From assembly GCA_018668595.1 (NCBI GenBank), contig JABJCP010000001.1:1-64000 (forward strand): 64,000 nucleotides of DNA, given 5' to 3'. Both the position numbers and the translations under genes were made by a program. The number at the start of each line of letters is the position of its first letter. Positions within the stretch are counted from its first letter, which is position 1. Below the pieces are notes generated by a model. That model was not told where the DNA came from. It worked only from the letters and a program-made list of their open reading frames with translations, and made no database searches. Below, in pieces: positions 44,285 through 52,906 of the stretch. The DNA is from Candidatus Woesearchaeota archaeon (GTDB taxonomy: Archaea; Nanobdellota; Nanobdellia; Woesearchaeales; UBA11576).

Positions 44285-44532
44285 ATAAGGAACTTCGTTC
44301 TCGATGTATGACTTTTCTTGACTCGATGGGACGCTGCGCTTTCGCTTCACTGCGTTACGCTCACCCTCGTATAACAAGGATTATATTCAAAAGATTTTTC
44401 TATTTAGCAAACAAACATTTTTAGACAAGCAAAAAAACGGAAAACAGCGACGAGCACAGAAGCCTTGTTAATCCACAAAAAAATAGAAAAATCTTCTCAA
44501 AAAATTTAATCTCAAAACAAGTTGAGTTAAAT
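44285..44532. repeat. Intergenic repeat copy b with attC-like inverted repeat
   Basis: A GC-rich lead (CTTCGTTCTCG ... TTCGCTTCACTGCGTTACGC) ends in GTATAACAAGGATTA. From 44369 to 44532 the DNA forms a long imperfect hairpin. A perfect 15-bp stem is AAGATTTTTCTATTT (44391-44405) against 44481-44495. Outer arms pair GGATTA..ATT with its partner near 44505-44513. The ends GTATAAC and GTTAAAT (44526-44532) resemble the RYYYAAC/GTTRRRY core sites of integron attC. The left core has one mismatch. Confidence 0.55.
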
Positions 44533-44556
44533 TTTTTGGTCTCGCAAGCTCGACGA

Positions 44557-44571
44557 ATATAACAAGAATTA
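44557..44571. repeat. Intergenic repeat copy c (partial)
   Basis: ATATAACAAGAATTA follows a short TCTCGCAAGCTCGACG lead. Only the terminal box of the family is present. It borders the 89-aa gene. Confidence 0.45.
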
Positions 44572-44593
44572 GTTTCAATTAAGAAAAACCCAC

Positions 44594-44863
44594 TCAAAGT
44601 AATTTAATAAATTCATTTTTTACTTGTTCATAAGCCCAATCATCAATGATTGTAAAAAAGATCTCCTCTTTAGAAATGGTTTCAACAGAATCAAGAAACT
44701 GTATACCCAACACATCTAACAATTTAGATATCGTTCCATAATTAAATTTAATAAATTGATTATATAATTCATTATATTTTTCTTGAGTCCATCCTTTAAC
44801 ATGAGATCGGATCTCATTTTCTTCTTTAGTTAACCATATTCTTGGATCTTTTTTATTAGACAT
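44594..44863 (-). CDS. Hypothetical protein (89 aa)
   Basis: A small acidic and helical protein beginning MSNKKDPRIWLTKEENEIRS and ending in WAYEQVKNEFIKLL. No family was recognised. It lies alone between two repeat copies, which is the pattern of a single-gene cassette. TTTATATAAAATTATT upstream (44882-44897, reverse strand) could hold its promoter. Confidence 0.68.
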   Translation of the reverse strand: MSNKKDPRIWLTKEENEIRSHVKGWTQEKYNELYNQFIKFNYGTISKLLDVLGIQFLDSVETISKEEIFFTIIDDWAYEQVKNEFIKLL

Positions 44864-44944
44864 GTACTTAAATAGATTATGAATTTATATAAAATTATTG
44901 GTTTTTCTTAACTCTGCTTCGCAGTTTTTCTAAAGAAAAAAAAA

Positions 44945-44960
44945 CTAACAGGAATTAAGT
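44945..44960. repeat. Intergenic repeat copy d (partial)
   Basis: CTAACAGGAATTAAGT, preceded by CTCTGCTTCGCAG (a GC-rich hairpin at 44911-44923) and followed by AAAATATAGCACGAC. It is closest to the copy at 45511. Confidence 0.5.
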
Positions 44961-45022
44961 AAAATATAGCACGACTGCTTTTTAAGACAAAATTTATATA
45001 ATATATAAACTAAAACTAATAT

Positions 45023-45457
45023 ATGGAAGCAAAGAAAATACTAGAACTGACAAAAATAAAATTTCTAATTGTTGGAATTATTCTAATTATTTTTGGCGTT
45101 CTTTTTGAGAGGTATGAAGTAGCGCTTCAGGTTTCAGGAACTAAAACAAATATATTAATTATGAATATTTCGCTAATAGCGATGACCTTATGCTTTCTAT
45201 ATCTAGCAACCTCATTAATTTACTCTTTATTAATCATAAAATCAATTCAAACTAAAAGCATAATAATAACCATAATCAGCATTCTATTATACTTATTCTC
45301 ATACTTTATTTTTTTTGGAATGTTTGGCAAGTTGGATGGAAAATTCCACTTAGGGAGTAAAGCTGTACTATTCGCAATAGTAATTCTCGTCTCATACCAC
45401 ATCATATACGGGGTAGTATCCTTTGTGTCCTTAGCACATAAGTATATATCCAGATAA
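45023..45457 (+). CDS. Four-helix membrane protein (144 aa)
   Basis: Four hydrophobic segments at about residues 13-30, 45-70, 77-98 and 110-135 (IKFLIVGIILIIFGVLF, IIITIISILLYLFSYFIFFG). There are short polar loops and no catalytic motif. TTTATATAATATATAAAC about 25 bp ahead of the ATG suggests a leaderless transcript. It is flanked by repeat copies d and e. Function unknown. Confidence 0.72.
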   Translation: MEAKKILELTKIKFLIVGIILIIFGVLFERYEVALQVSGTKTNILIMNISLIAMTLCFLYLATSLIYSLLIIKSIQTKSIIITIISILLYLFSYFIFFGMFGKLDGKFHLGSKAVLFAIVILVSYHIIYGVVSFVSLAHKYISR

Positions 45458-45510
45458 TCTCAAAACCTCCAAGCCACACTTAAAATCCACCTGATTTTGC
45501 CCTTCGAATC

Positions 45511-45533
45511 ACTTAACAGGAATTAAGTTAAAT
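45511..45533. repeat. Intergenic repeat copy e, both core boxes close together
   Basis: ACTTAAC-AGGAATTAA-GTTAAAT: an RYYYAAC box and a GTTRRRY box only nine bases apart, followed by TTTCAGGCTCGC, similar to what follows 44532. It could be a collapsed attC-like site or the terminal box of the family. Confidence 0.5.
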
Positions 45534-45590
45534 TTTCAGGCTCGCTATCACAGATACATTTTTATATAATTGCAGCGTAATCAAACCAAA

Positions 45591-46319
45591 ATGGAACCAA
45601 AAAAAGATGCCTATGGCCAAGAAGTATGGGCATTCTTCCAAGGTAAAAAATCATATGAAGTTATTGAAAGAGATGATGGATATATTGATTTTTCAGGAGG
45701 TGCACCTACATACTTTGCCGAATTTAAAGATTGGCCAAAAATTCAAAAACAAGCAATCAAATATGCTAAAGGCAAAGTCCTTGATGTCGGTGCTGGGGCT
45801 GGACGTGTTTCACTTTATCTTCAAAAGAAAAAAATAGATGTTGTTGCAATTGATAATTCTCCTTTAGCAATTAAAGTTTGTAAAAAGCGTGGTGTAAAAC
45901 ACGCAAAAGTTTTGCCAATTGAGAAGATTGGTTCATTTAAACCAAATTCTTTTGACACAATTCTTATGTTTGGCAATAACTTTGGTTTATTTGGTGGTTT
46001 TAAAAAAGCCAAAACTTTACTCAAGAAATTTCACAAAATTACTAACCCCCACGCCTTAATAATTACTGAAAATGTTGATCCTTTCAAAACAGAAGATCCT
46101 GTGCACCTCTCTTACCATAAATTCAATAAAAAAAGAGGAAGAATGCCTGGACAACTTCGCATCAGAATAAGATTCAGAAACTACATTGGTGATTGGTTTG
46201 ATTACTTAATAGTCTCCAAAAAAGAAATGAAAGAAATCCTCAAAGATACTGGATGGAAAGTAAAAAAGTTTATTGATGCGGGAGACCATATATATTCTGC
46301 TATAATTGAAAAAGAGTAA
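45591..46319 (+). CDS. SAM-dependent methyltransferase (class I)
   Basis: 242 aa from the ATG at 45591, which lies about 27 bp after TTTATATAAT; a TTG at 45570 is inside the promoter. Motif I is VLDVGAGAGRVSLYL, the acidic loop VVAIDNSPLAI, and the later NSFDTILMFGNNFGLFG is motif IV-like. The C-terminal half (YISAxIE-type end, here DHIYSAIIEKE) fits small-molecule methyltransferases. Substrate unknown. It lies between repeat copies e and f. Confidence 0.86.
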   Translation: MEPKKDAYGQEVWAFFQGKKSYEVIERDDGYIDFSGGAPTYFAEFKDWPKIQKQAIKYAKGKVLDVGAGAGRVSLYLQKKKIDVVAIDNSPLAIKVCKKRGVKHAKVLPIEKIGSFKPNSFDTILMFGNNFGLFGGFKKAKTLLKKFHKITNPHALIITENVDPFKTEDPVHLSYHKFNKKRGRMPGQLRIRIRFRNYIGDWFDYLIVSKKEMKEILKDTGWKVKKFIDAGDHIYSAIIEKE

Positions 46320-46322
46320 ACA

Positions 46323-46413
46323 TTCGCCTGAGAAAACTTGCTCCGCTTCGTTCCGCACCACGTTGCAATCTCCCTACGCTTCGCTTCGGTCGGGAAATTT
46401 AACAAGAATCAAG
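46323..46413. repeat. Intergenic repeat copy f
   Basis: TTCGCCTGAGAAAACTTGCTCCGCTTCG, CACCACGTTGCAATCTCCCTACG and a terminal ATTTAACAAGAATCAAG (46397-46413). The middle matches copy g (CACGTTACACTCTCACTACGCTCG) closely. No right-hand arm was found. Confidence 0.6.
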
Positions 46414-46502
46414 ATGTTATGAAATCACAAAGTTATATTCAACATTAATTTTACACATTAGATAAAAAATTTTATAATCATTTAAATTTAATTAATATTA
46501 TT

Positions 46503-47018
46503 ATGACCTCAAATGCTTTAATACTTGTAGATTTTGAAAAAGAATGGATTAATCAAAATTCAGATTATTTTGTAGGTGACATTTCAAATGTTCTTGAAAG
46601 AACTAACAAACTTATTAATTTTTGCAGAAGGCATGATTACAAAATAATATTTATTACTCACATCGAAAAAGATTCAAATGGAGCATTTGCTGAAAATTCA
46701 GAAAACACTAAAATTATTGAAGAACTCAATAAGCAAGATTCAGACATACTTATTAAAAAATATAAAATTAGTCCGTTCTTTAAAACATCACTTGAAAACG
46801 AACTTCAGAATATTAACGAGATTGTAGTTTGTGGAATTCTTTCAAACCTTTGTGTTAGAAGCACTATTCAAGATGCTTACGATAGAGATTTTAAAATTAA
46901 AGTGATTAAAGATTGTTGTGTGTCTTTTGATGAAGAAACACAAGAGTTTACATTTAAAGATTTGAAATCAACAAGGGAAGAAATTGAATTCTTAAATTTG
47001 AATGAATTTATTGAATAA
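46503..47018 (+). CDS. Isochorismatase-family cysteine hydrolase
   Basis: 171 aa. The catalytic triad of the family is visible: ALILVDFEKEW (Asp, residue ~9), ILIKKYKISPF (Lys) and VVCGILSNLCVRST (Cys, residue ~118, after the cis-peptide-like GI-L turn). Members hydrolyse amides or vinyl ethers such as nicotinamide or carbamates. The substrate cannot be read. TTATAATCATTT about 30 bp ahead is the likely TATA. Single gene after repeat copy f. Confidence 0.88.
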   Translation: MTSNALILVDFEKEWINQNSDYFVGDISNVLERTNKLINFCRRHDYKIIFITHIEKDSNGAFAENSENTKIIEELNKQDSDILIKKYKISPFFKTSLENELQNINEIVVCGILSNLCVRSTIQDAYDRDFKIKVIKDCCVSFDEETQEFTFKDLKSTREEIEFLNLNEFIE

Positions 47019-47169
47019 AACAGGCCAACTCAAAAACTCTAAAATTTTCCTTTGAAACATTGCACTAAAACTCAATCTCTAACAAAAGAATATAACATTG
47101 ATTAAATACGATATTTTCTCACCTATACCCTCGACACTAAAGAAGATAAAAACTATGACTGGCACAGTT

Positions 47170-47910
47170 TTAAGATGCTCGTCTTAATTCAAGCTCTGCT
47201 TTTTCTAAAATATCAGTTAATTCACCAAATAAAGCTCTATTTAATTTTTTTCTTTCCGCATTATATGCTTTTGATTGTTGATCTTCCCACAACCTCTCGC
47301 CGTTATCATCGTTTTCTCTAAAATGAGGCTCAAGTCCACTATAATCAGCAAATCTTCTATCAATTGCACCCAAGTATGCCATTATTACTTCCTCGGCAGC
47401 AGGATGATCAATCTCCATTCTTGCAAATAACTGTCCATACGACATTGAAGATATCCTAAAAGAAAAATCAGCACGAACTTGGCTTTTATGTATAGGTAAT
47501 TTTCCTCTATCTCCTCCAGCTACTTGAGGAATAGTTAATAGTTGACCACTCTTCGCTAAGTTTCTCAATTCAAATAACCCTTTCACTCTTGGAAAAGAAA
47601 CATCCACTAGGCCACTTCCATCACTCGCGTATAGATTTAGTCTCGTACAATCTTGTTCATGATATATTGTTTCCCCCAACATAGCGTCTCTATTAATTTC
47701 AATGCAATATCCAGAACCTACATTAAATTCGAAATGAGGAAGATAAATATTAACATCACCATCAGAAAAACCTATTAATTCATATGTAGAAAAAATACTA
47801 TGATCAAAACTATCAGAACCTATTCGTCCACCATCATATTTTTTTAATAATGAGTACTCATTTCCTAGATGATCTTGTACTATTGCACGTTGAGTTTCAT
47901 TAGCAACCAT
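47170..47910 (-). CDS. Hypothetical protein (246 aa)
   Basis: It begins MVANETQRAIVQDHLGNEYSL. The first 170 residues look beta-rich (IYLPHFEFNVGSGYCIEIN, VRADFSFRISSMSYG), and the last 70 helical and charged (AERKKLNRALFGELTDILEKAE). No family was recognised. ATTTATAAAT on the minus strand ~25 bp ahead of the ATG gives a leaderless promoter. Confidence 0.7.
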   Translation of the reverse strand: MVANETQRAIVQDHLGNEYSLLKKYDGGRIGSDSFDHSIFSTYELIGFSDGDVNIYLPHFEFNVGSGYCIEINRDAMLGETIYHEQDCTRLNLYASDGSGLVDVSFPRVKGLFELRNLAKSGQLLTIPQVAGGDRGKLPIHKSQVRADFSFRISSMSYGQLFARMEIDHPAAEEVIMAYLGAIDRRFADYSGLEPHFRENDDNGERLWEDQQSKAYNAERKKLNRALFGELTDILEKAELELRRAS

Positions 47911-48022
47911 AAAATTTAAGATTAATAAAATTATTTATAAATCTTTCGTTAGATACTATTCGAAAGTACTTACAAGTTACACCCTGCCCAGGATGTGATA
48001 AAACTACAATCAAAAAACTGCC

Positions 48023-48661
48023 CTATTTTTGTATAACCACATACTTGGTAACATCATGTTCAAATGTTAATTCTTGCCCATCTATAATTAATTTTTCATT
48101 TTTCTTGATCCTACCAGATTTTAGAATTTTAAAATTTGAATTTTTAATTTCAGCAAGTAAGATCGAATATTTACTATTTGAAAAGAATATAACTTTCCCT
48201 TTATTTTTTAAAACCCTATAATATTCTTCAATTAATTTTTTAATGGACTTATGCACCCTAAAAATAAATTCATGAGTTATTCTATCAATAATTATATCAA
48301 ATTTATTTTCACCAAATGACATGTTTAAAGCATCTGTAATTACAAAATTATGAGGATGTGAAGTGACCTTAATTATTGATTTCTTTGTTTCAAATAAATC
48401 TCCATAAGGAATACATTCTTTTTCGCCACCATACTTGTTATCAGAATAATTAAATTCATTTTTTTTAATTTTTGGAGCATTAATTTGTCCTGCCCGATTA
48501 TCAATGATAATAAGATTATTATTTTTAATTTTTTTTGTCAAAATTAAAATTGTAGGGTCATGTTTTATATCACCCATAGGTCCCACTATTAAAATTAAAT
48601 CATTTTTTGATACAAATTTACATAATATGTCAATCTCATTAGGTTTTAAAAAATCAAACAT
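48023..48661 (-). CDS. Methyltransferase-like protein
   Basis: 212 aa. A Rossmann pattern is suggested by LILIVGPMGDIKHD, NNLIIIDNRAG, VITDALNMSFGENKFDIIID and LIEEYYRVLKNKGKVIFFS. The last two correspond to the acidic, post-IV and motif V/VI segments of class I SAM methyltransferases. The canonical GxGxG of motif I is reduced to GPMG, so SAM binding may be altered. It is oriented against its EEP neighbour. Confidence 0.7.
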   Translation of the reverse strand: MFDFLKPNEIDILCKFVSKNDLILIVGPMGDIKHDPTILILTKKIKNNNLIIIDNRAGQINAPKIKKNEFNYSDNKYGGEKECIPYGDLFETKKSIIKVTSHPHNFVITDALNMSFGENKFDIIIDRITHEFIFRVHKSIKKLIEEYYRVLKNKGKVIFFSNSKYSILLAEIKNSNFKILKSGRIKKNEKLIIDGQELTFEHDVTKYVVIQK

Positions 48662-48899
48662 AAAACTAAATTATATTTACTAGTTTATATTATTTTCTAA
48701 CCTTGCTTTTAACTCTTATGAATTTTTTGACTTCGTCAAAAACCATCTTGCAGATTATCCCTCTTCCTTAGCAAAAGTATTTAATAAAGATTATGCTCCA
48801 CATTGCCCTCGCATCTAAAGACTCATTTGGCCATGCGCAAATTGAGTTGAAATTAATATAAACAAAACATTAATAAATATTCACTAAATCAATCCATAT

Positions 48900-49637
48900 A
48901 TGAGAATTGCAACATGGAATATAGGAGGAGGATTTACTTCTAATGGCAATAATAAATTTACAAAGAAAGACATGAATTATTTTCTTACAGAATTAAAAAA
49001 TATAAAAACAGACATCATCCTTTTGCAAGAAGTTCATTGTAACCAAGACAATACTCTCAGCGAACAATTAAATTTATCAAAAAAAAATTATCTTTCTTCG
49101 AATATACATAAATCACATATTGAAAAAAATATGAATACCCGTTTATCCACATTAACAAATTTTGAAGTATTATCTAAAGAAACAATATTTTTACCAAACC
49201 CGAATTTAATTAAAAAAAAGAAAAATATACAATTAGTTTCCCACGATAAGGCTTTTTTGAAAACAGAAATTAAGTATGGTAAAATTAAAATTAACATATT
49301 TAACATTCAATTGTTACCATTACAAATTTTTGATCGCAACTATTCCGAAGAACAATTTTCTAACATTAGAACTGAAATAGAAAATATAATTCTCAAAGAA
49401 GATAAACCAACTATTATTTGTGGAGATTTCAATTATGATAACTTACAAAAAATAATTCCTAAAGTATTTAGCAACGGTTTTAAAGATGTTTTTCAAAACA
49501 TTCCTACAGAAGTTTACAAAAATATTCAAAAAGATCATATCCTAATCTCCAAAGAGTGGAATATAAAAAGTTTTAAAGTAATTAAAGGAAAAGCAGATCA
49601 TTTTTTATGTTTTGCTGATATTGAATTAAATAATTGA
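48900..49637 (+). CDS. Endonuclease/exonuclease/phosphatase (EEP) family protein
   Basis: 245 aa. MRIATWNIGGG (Asn), DIILLQEVHC (Glu), TIICGDFNYDN (Asp/Asn) and KADHFLCFADIE (Asp-His) are the four EEP metal and catalytic motifs in order. The family cuts DNA, RNA or phosphoesters. Length and simple architecture fit a DNase-I-like or synaptojanin-like enzyme. The position in a cassette-like region may point to an accessory or defence role (inference). Confidence 0.86.
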   Translation: MRIATWNIGGGFTSNGNNKFTKKDMNYFLTELKNIKTDIILLQEVHCNQDNTLSEQLNLSKKNYLSSNIHKSHIEKNMNTRLSTLTNFEVLSKETIFLPNPNLIKKKKNIQLVSHDKAFLKTEIKYGKIKINIFNIQLLPLQIFDRNYSEEQFSNIRTEIENIILKEDKPTIICGDFNYDNLQKIIPKVFSNGFKDVFQNIPTEVYKNIQKDHILISKEWNIKSFKVIKGKADHFLCFADIELNN

Positions 49638-49747
49638 TAGACCCAAAGCCCCAACTCAAACTCCTTCAGATTTTGCCCTACTGCACCCTCATATTTTTAG
49701 TCTGCAAATTATATAAAAATTTTTAATTGCAATTAACCACCCACAAA

Positions 49748-50458
49748 CTAGAATTGTCTACTTGTATTTCTTACCACAGCATATACTATTTTCTCTTTGG
49801 CTTTAACCAAATGTTGTAGTTCCAAACCTTCACTTAATCTACATACACTCATAAAACAAACTGTCGGTTCAGTTGTAGAATCAAAATGTCCATATCCACC
49901 AATATGCGCTAAACAATCAGTTGATTTCGCAATAACATTAATTGCGTCCGAGGTGAATCTATTCCTTGCATCAACATTGCTAGTCCCAATCAGTACAATT
50001 CCCTCGTATTCCATAAACTCTTCTGGATAATCTTGATAAGTAGTATTGCCCACCAAAGATATTGCTTGAACTTTACCATTTTCAAACTTAAAAATATGAT
50101 TTGGAAAATCTTGACTCCAATCAGCAAAATAAAATGGTAAATCTTGTTTTAATGCAAAATCAATTCCTGCTAATAATTCAGGCATATCTTGCTGATAATC
50201 TAAATGCCCACATACAAATAAGTCATTTATTTTAATAATAGTTCTCTTGCCTTGCGAAACAATTTCATAATTTGGTTCTGCAAGTAATTCAGACTTTCTT
50301 TCTTTTAATCTCGGATTATCAGAGGAGTCTCTTGGATTCCATATAGACATTTTTTGTTCCAAGGTAATTGCAGATGGTTTTTCATTTCTCAGAATATTTT
50401 GCACTCTATTGAATACATCTGTTTCATGATCTGAACCTAATCCAATAAATCTTTTCAT
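49748..50458 (-). CDS. Hypothetical protein, weakly TraB/GumN-like (236 aa)
   Basis: It starts MKRFIGLGSDHETDVFNRVQ, followed by EKPSAITLEQK, which recalls the G(T/S)xH...P..(V/I)xxE opening of TraB/Tiki-type proteins. Later NVDARNRFTSDAINVI and LAHIGGYGHFDS resemble the ER...A and GxGH elements. The match is weak and made by eye. CTTTATAAAG with TAGAAAA upstream (50480-50492, minus) sits ~25 bp ahead of the ATG. Confidence 0.62.
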   Translation of the reverse strand: MKRFIGLGSDHETDVFNRVQNILRNEKPSAITLEQKMSIWNPRDSSDNPRLKERKSELLAEPNYEIVSQGKRTIIKINDLFVCGHLDYQQDMPELLAGIDFALKQDLPFYFADWSQDFPNHIFKFENGKVQAISLVGNTTYQDYPEEFMEYEGIVLIGTSNVDARNRFTSDAINVIAKSTDCLAHIGGYGHFDSTTEPTVCFMSVCRLSEGLELQHLVKAKEKIVYAVVRNTSRQF

Positions 50459-50477
50459 AGAATACGATATAAAGCTC

Positions 50478-50493
50478 TACTTTATAAAGTTTT
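50478..50493 (-). promoter_or_regulatory. Leaderless promoter of the TraB-like gene
   Basis: On the minus strand ATAGAAAACTTTATAAAG, a full BRE-TATA match to the window's consensus, sits about 25 bp before the ATG. Confidence 0.6.
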
Positions 50494-50559
50494 CTATTTG
50501 TAACTACTATATAATTACTAACTCATATTGCTGTTTGTGCCCTTTGTCAACTTCTTCAG

Positions 50560-50622
50560 ATTTCTTCGAAATCCTCGACCACGTTACACTCTCACTACGC
50601 TCGAGAAATTTAACAAGAATTA
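50560..50622. repeat. Intergenic repeat copy g
   Basis: It has a GATTTC-tt-CGAAATC hairpin, then CCACGTTACACTCTCACTACG and the terminal ATTTAACAAGAATTAA (50608-50622). The middle matches copy f. Confidence 0.6.
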
Positions 50623-50721
50623 ATTTCTATCCCCGTTCTATCACATTGACGGTTTGCTGCAACATAACAGGAGATTCTAATTAATAATAATAATAATAAT
50701 CTTATTTTCAATCAAGATTTT

Positions 50722-51405
50722 TTATTTCTTTCTGCCAAATAAAGGAGTATGATAGTCATAAGTATTCAAACCAATATCCCAAATAGAAGCAATTCTACCA
50801 CTCGATGTTGGTTTGTAGAGTAACCAAGTTTTTATGCTACAACTGCATTCCCTATGATGTTTTGTCCTTTCTCCAATATTAATTCCAATTCCTTCTTCAG
50901 CGAGTTTATTGAGCAAGTTAATATCACCATTAACCATATCCAACAAGAGAGGATTACCTAGAATTTCTGTTTTCGAAAGTTGTGTAGTTCTACCTTCAAC
51001 AAAACCATATTGTTTTGCATCTTCTTTATTATATTTTTTCCCCTGTAATGCTTCAAATATCTCTGGAACTATTTTAAAACAAGCTAAGGATGTTACAGAT
51101 TCTTCCAAAAGACTTCTATGTTTCTCAGGCATTCTTAATTCGTCTCGATATACAACGTCAGTCTGTGTAGAATATAATCCATAATTTAAAGTAAGGTATT
51201 CTAACAATTCATTTTTCTGAACTATCTTCAATTCATTATCACAGTAAGCTATTCCGCAGCAAGCACCTAAACCATTACCACCATCACTATACTTCCAAGA
51301 AAATTTATTAAGAATATCACTTATATCAAAAGGTTCAAAACCACTTCCAAGAACTGAATTTAATGTTTTAAGAAAATCCATTTCACTAAATATTCTAGCA
51401 TCTAC
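50722..51405 (-). CDS. Hypothetical protein co-transcribed with radical SAM/SPASM enzyme (227 aa)
   Basis: I use the ATG at 51405, overlapping the upstream gene by 11 bp; starts at 51417 or 51423 are also possible. No family was recognised. It is notable for cysteines in LGACCGIAYC and HHRECSCSIKTW. The C-terminus (GLNTYDYHTPLFGRKK) is hydrophilic. Coupling to a radical SAM gene suggests a substrate or partner of that enzyme (inference). Confidence 0.7.
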   Translation of the reverse strand, partial: VDARIFSEMDFLKTLNSVLGSGFEPFDISDILNKFSWKYSDGGNGLGACCGIAYCDNELKIVQKNELLEYLTLNYGLYSTQTDVVYRDELRMPEKHRSLLEESVTSLACFKIVPEIFEALQGKKYNKEDAKQYGFVEGRTTQLSKTEILGNPLLLDMVNGDINLLNKLAEEGIGINIGERTKHHRECSCSIKTWLLYKPTSSGRIASIWDIGLNTYDYHTPLFGRKK

Positions 51406-52510
51406 CATTTCCATCATCTCCAAATTGACTTTTATTTTTTTCTAAATTATAATTAACTGCATCATGAATTTCTGCAGCCTTTCTATCACATTGACAATTT
51501 GCTAAACCCAAATCTAAATCTACTTTTTTATAATAAGCATCCCAAAATCCTACTTTTTTAACATCTGCAATCCTAAGTGATTCAAATTCTTTTGATGCAA
51601 CTAAACAACAAGGATATAAATATCCATCATAACCTATTGTCGGCAAAAGCCATCTGCTCCAACAAGGTTGTACTCTATGAGGATTATTCTCAAATTTTAG
51701 ATAAACAAAATCAGTGTCCTCTTTTTTTAAATTATAAAATCTCTCTTCAAAAACCTTAAGATCATGAACTGATACTTTAGGAAAATCATTATTTCTTTCT
51801 TGATTCCCCATAGTAGGAAGTATGGGAATGGAAAAACGTAGAGTGTGCACTCCCAAATCACTAAAATGTTTTATGAAATCTACAACTTGTTCATCACAGT
51901 TTTCATTTGTTAAAAGATACGTTAGTCTAACTTTCAAATCAGAATTAGATGTCCTTACTTTATCCATAAGTCTACTAATGTTTTTTCTAACTTGGTCGTA
52001 CAATATTGCTTGATGATTGTTTACTCCGTGGACCTTATTGTAAGTTAAATTATTACCTGCATCAATACTAAACGAAATATAATCTCCCTCAATATTATCT
52101 CGAGTTAATCCTTCAATTAATTCATCAGTTAATTTTAATCCTTTAGTGTGTATGCCTGTAACAAACTTTCCTCGTTTTGATGCTTCTAAAACATCAAAGA
52201 TAGTATTAGAATTAAGAGGGTCTGTCCTAAAACCAGAAATAATTAATTTTTCAGGTTTTTCTCCAGTTTTAGGGCTTCCATTAGAAACCTCGTCTATAAT
52301 CTCAACTAATCTACTACCCAAAATCCTTTCACTTTCATCAATGTCTGTTTGAGTATAACAGTGTTTACACCCAAACCAACATAACTTTTTACCTTTCGGA
52401 GGAGGATGTATCTCAATTTGGTGCGGAATAAGTGTATCAGATTCTACTCTTTCTGTTAAATTTGTAAATTTTGATAATACACTTTCTCCATAAGAATAAA
52501 CATTAGTCAT
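51395..52510 (-). CDS. Radical SAM protein with C-terminal SPASM-like cysteines
   Basis: 371 aa from the ATG at 52510, which lies ~25 bp after TTTATAAATG; an upstream in-frame ATG precedes that box. The cluster motif is KLCWFGCKHCYTQT (CxxxCxxC, ~residue 44). ISFSIDAGNNLTYNKVHG is typical of AdoMet enzymes modifying peptides. The C-terminal QPCWSRWLL, YLYPCCLV and LANCQCDRKA cysteines suggest auxiliary Fe-S clusters (SPASM). The target may be the adjacent 227-aa protein or an unseen peptide. Confidence 0.85.
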   Translation of the reverse strand: MTNVYSYGESVLSKFTNLTERVESDTLIPHQIEIHPPPKGKKLCWFGCKHCYTQTDIDESERILGSRLVEIIDEVSNGSPKTGEKPEKLIISGFRTDPLNSNTIFDVLEASKRGKFVTGIHTKGLKLTDELIEGLTRDNIEGDYISFSIDAGNNLTYNKVHGVNNHQAILYDQVRKNISRLMDKVRTSNSDLKVRLTYLLTNENCDEQVVDFIKHFSDLGVHTLRFSIPILPTMGNQERNNDFPKVSVHDLKVFEERFYNLKKEDTDFVYLKFENNPHRVQPCWSRWLLPTIGYDGYLYPCCLVASKEFESLRIADVKKVGFWDAYYKKVDLDLGLANCQCDRKAAEIHDAVNYNLEKNKSQFGDDGNGRC

Positions 52511-52590
52511 AATGAAAGATAATACACCCACATTTATAAATTTTACTAGATAGTAGTAATAATATATTTCGAACAAAACAAAATATCAAA

Positions 52591-52806
52591 CTAGTTTCTC
52601 TTAAGCTTTTTTTCTAATTTGTCTGCTTTTCTTTCAAGTTCGCTTGCAGTTTTTCTTGCATTAGTTGCATCAATTCCCATCGGATCACTATGTGCATACG
52701 AACTCCGCAAATGCCGAGCACTAGACCTATACAAACTTTTTTTTGCCATAAGAGCTAACGCTTTGTAGCCCTTTACTCCGTCACTTAAATCATAAGGATT
52801 CGCCAT
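52591..52806 (-). CDS. Small basic helical protein (71 aa)
   Basis: I start it at the ATG at 52806 (MANPYDLSDGVKG) rather than 52890, because the extra N-terminal residues look like translated promoter DNA. The sequence is Ala/Lys/Arg-rich with SARHLRSSYAHSDP and a C-terminal SELERKADKLEKKLKRN coiled helix. No family was recognised. It shares the strand with the radical SAM gene but has an 80-bp gap. Confidence 0.62.
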   Translation of the reverse strand: MANPYDLSDGVKGYKALALMAKKSLYRSSARHLRSSYAHSDPMGIDATNARKTASELERKADKLEKKLKRN

Positions 52807-52906
52807 ACTAAAAAAACTAAATTCTAACTTATTTAAAGATATCGCACATTGAAAATATTTAATGAAAACCAAAAATTTATAATATTTCAAAATTTAAACC
52901 AATATT

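Noticed and set aside
44557-44960. Repeat copies c and d considered as the two halves of one attC around the 89-aa gene
   Set aside because: Both carry the left-type box (AACARSAATTA), so they cannot pair as left and right ends.
48690-48852. Possible attC-like site ending GAGTTGAAA before the EEP gene
   Set aside because: The right box lacks the final pyrimidine and no RYYYAAC partner or long stem was found; only a TTTTTGAC-ttc-GTCAAAAA hairpin is present.
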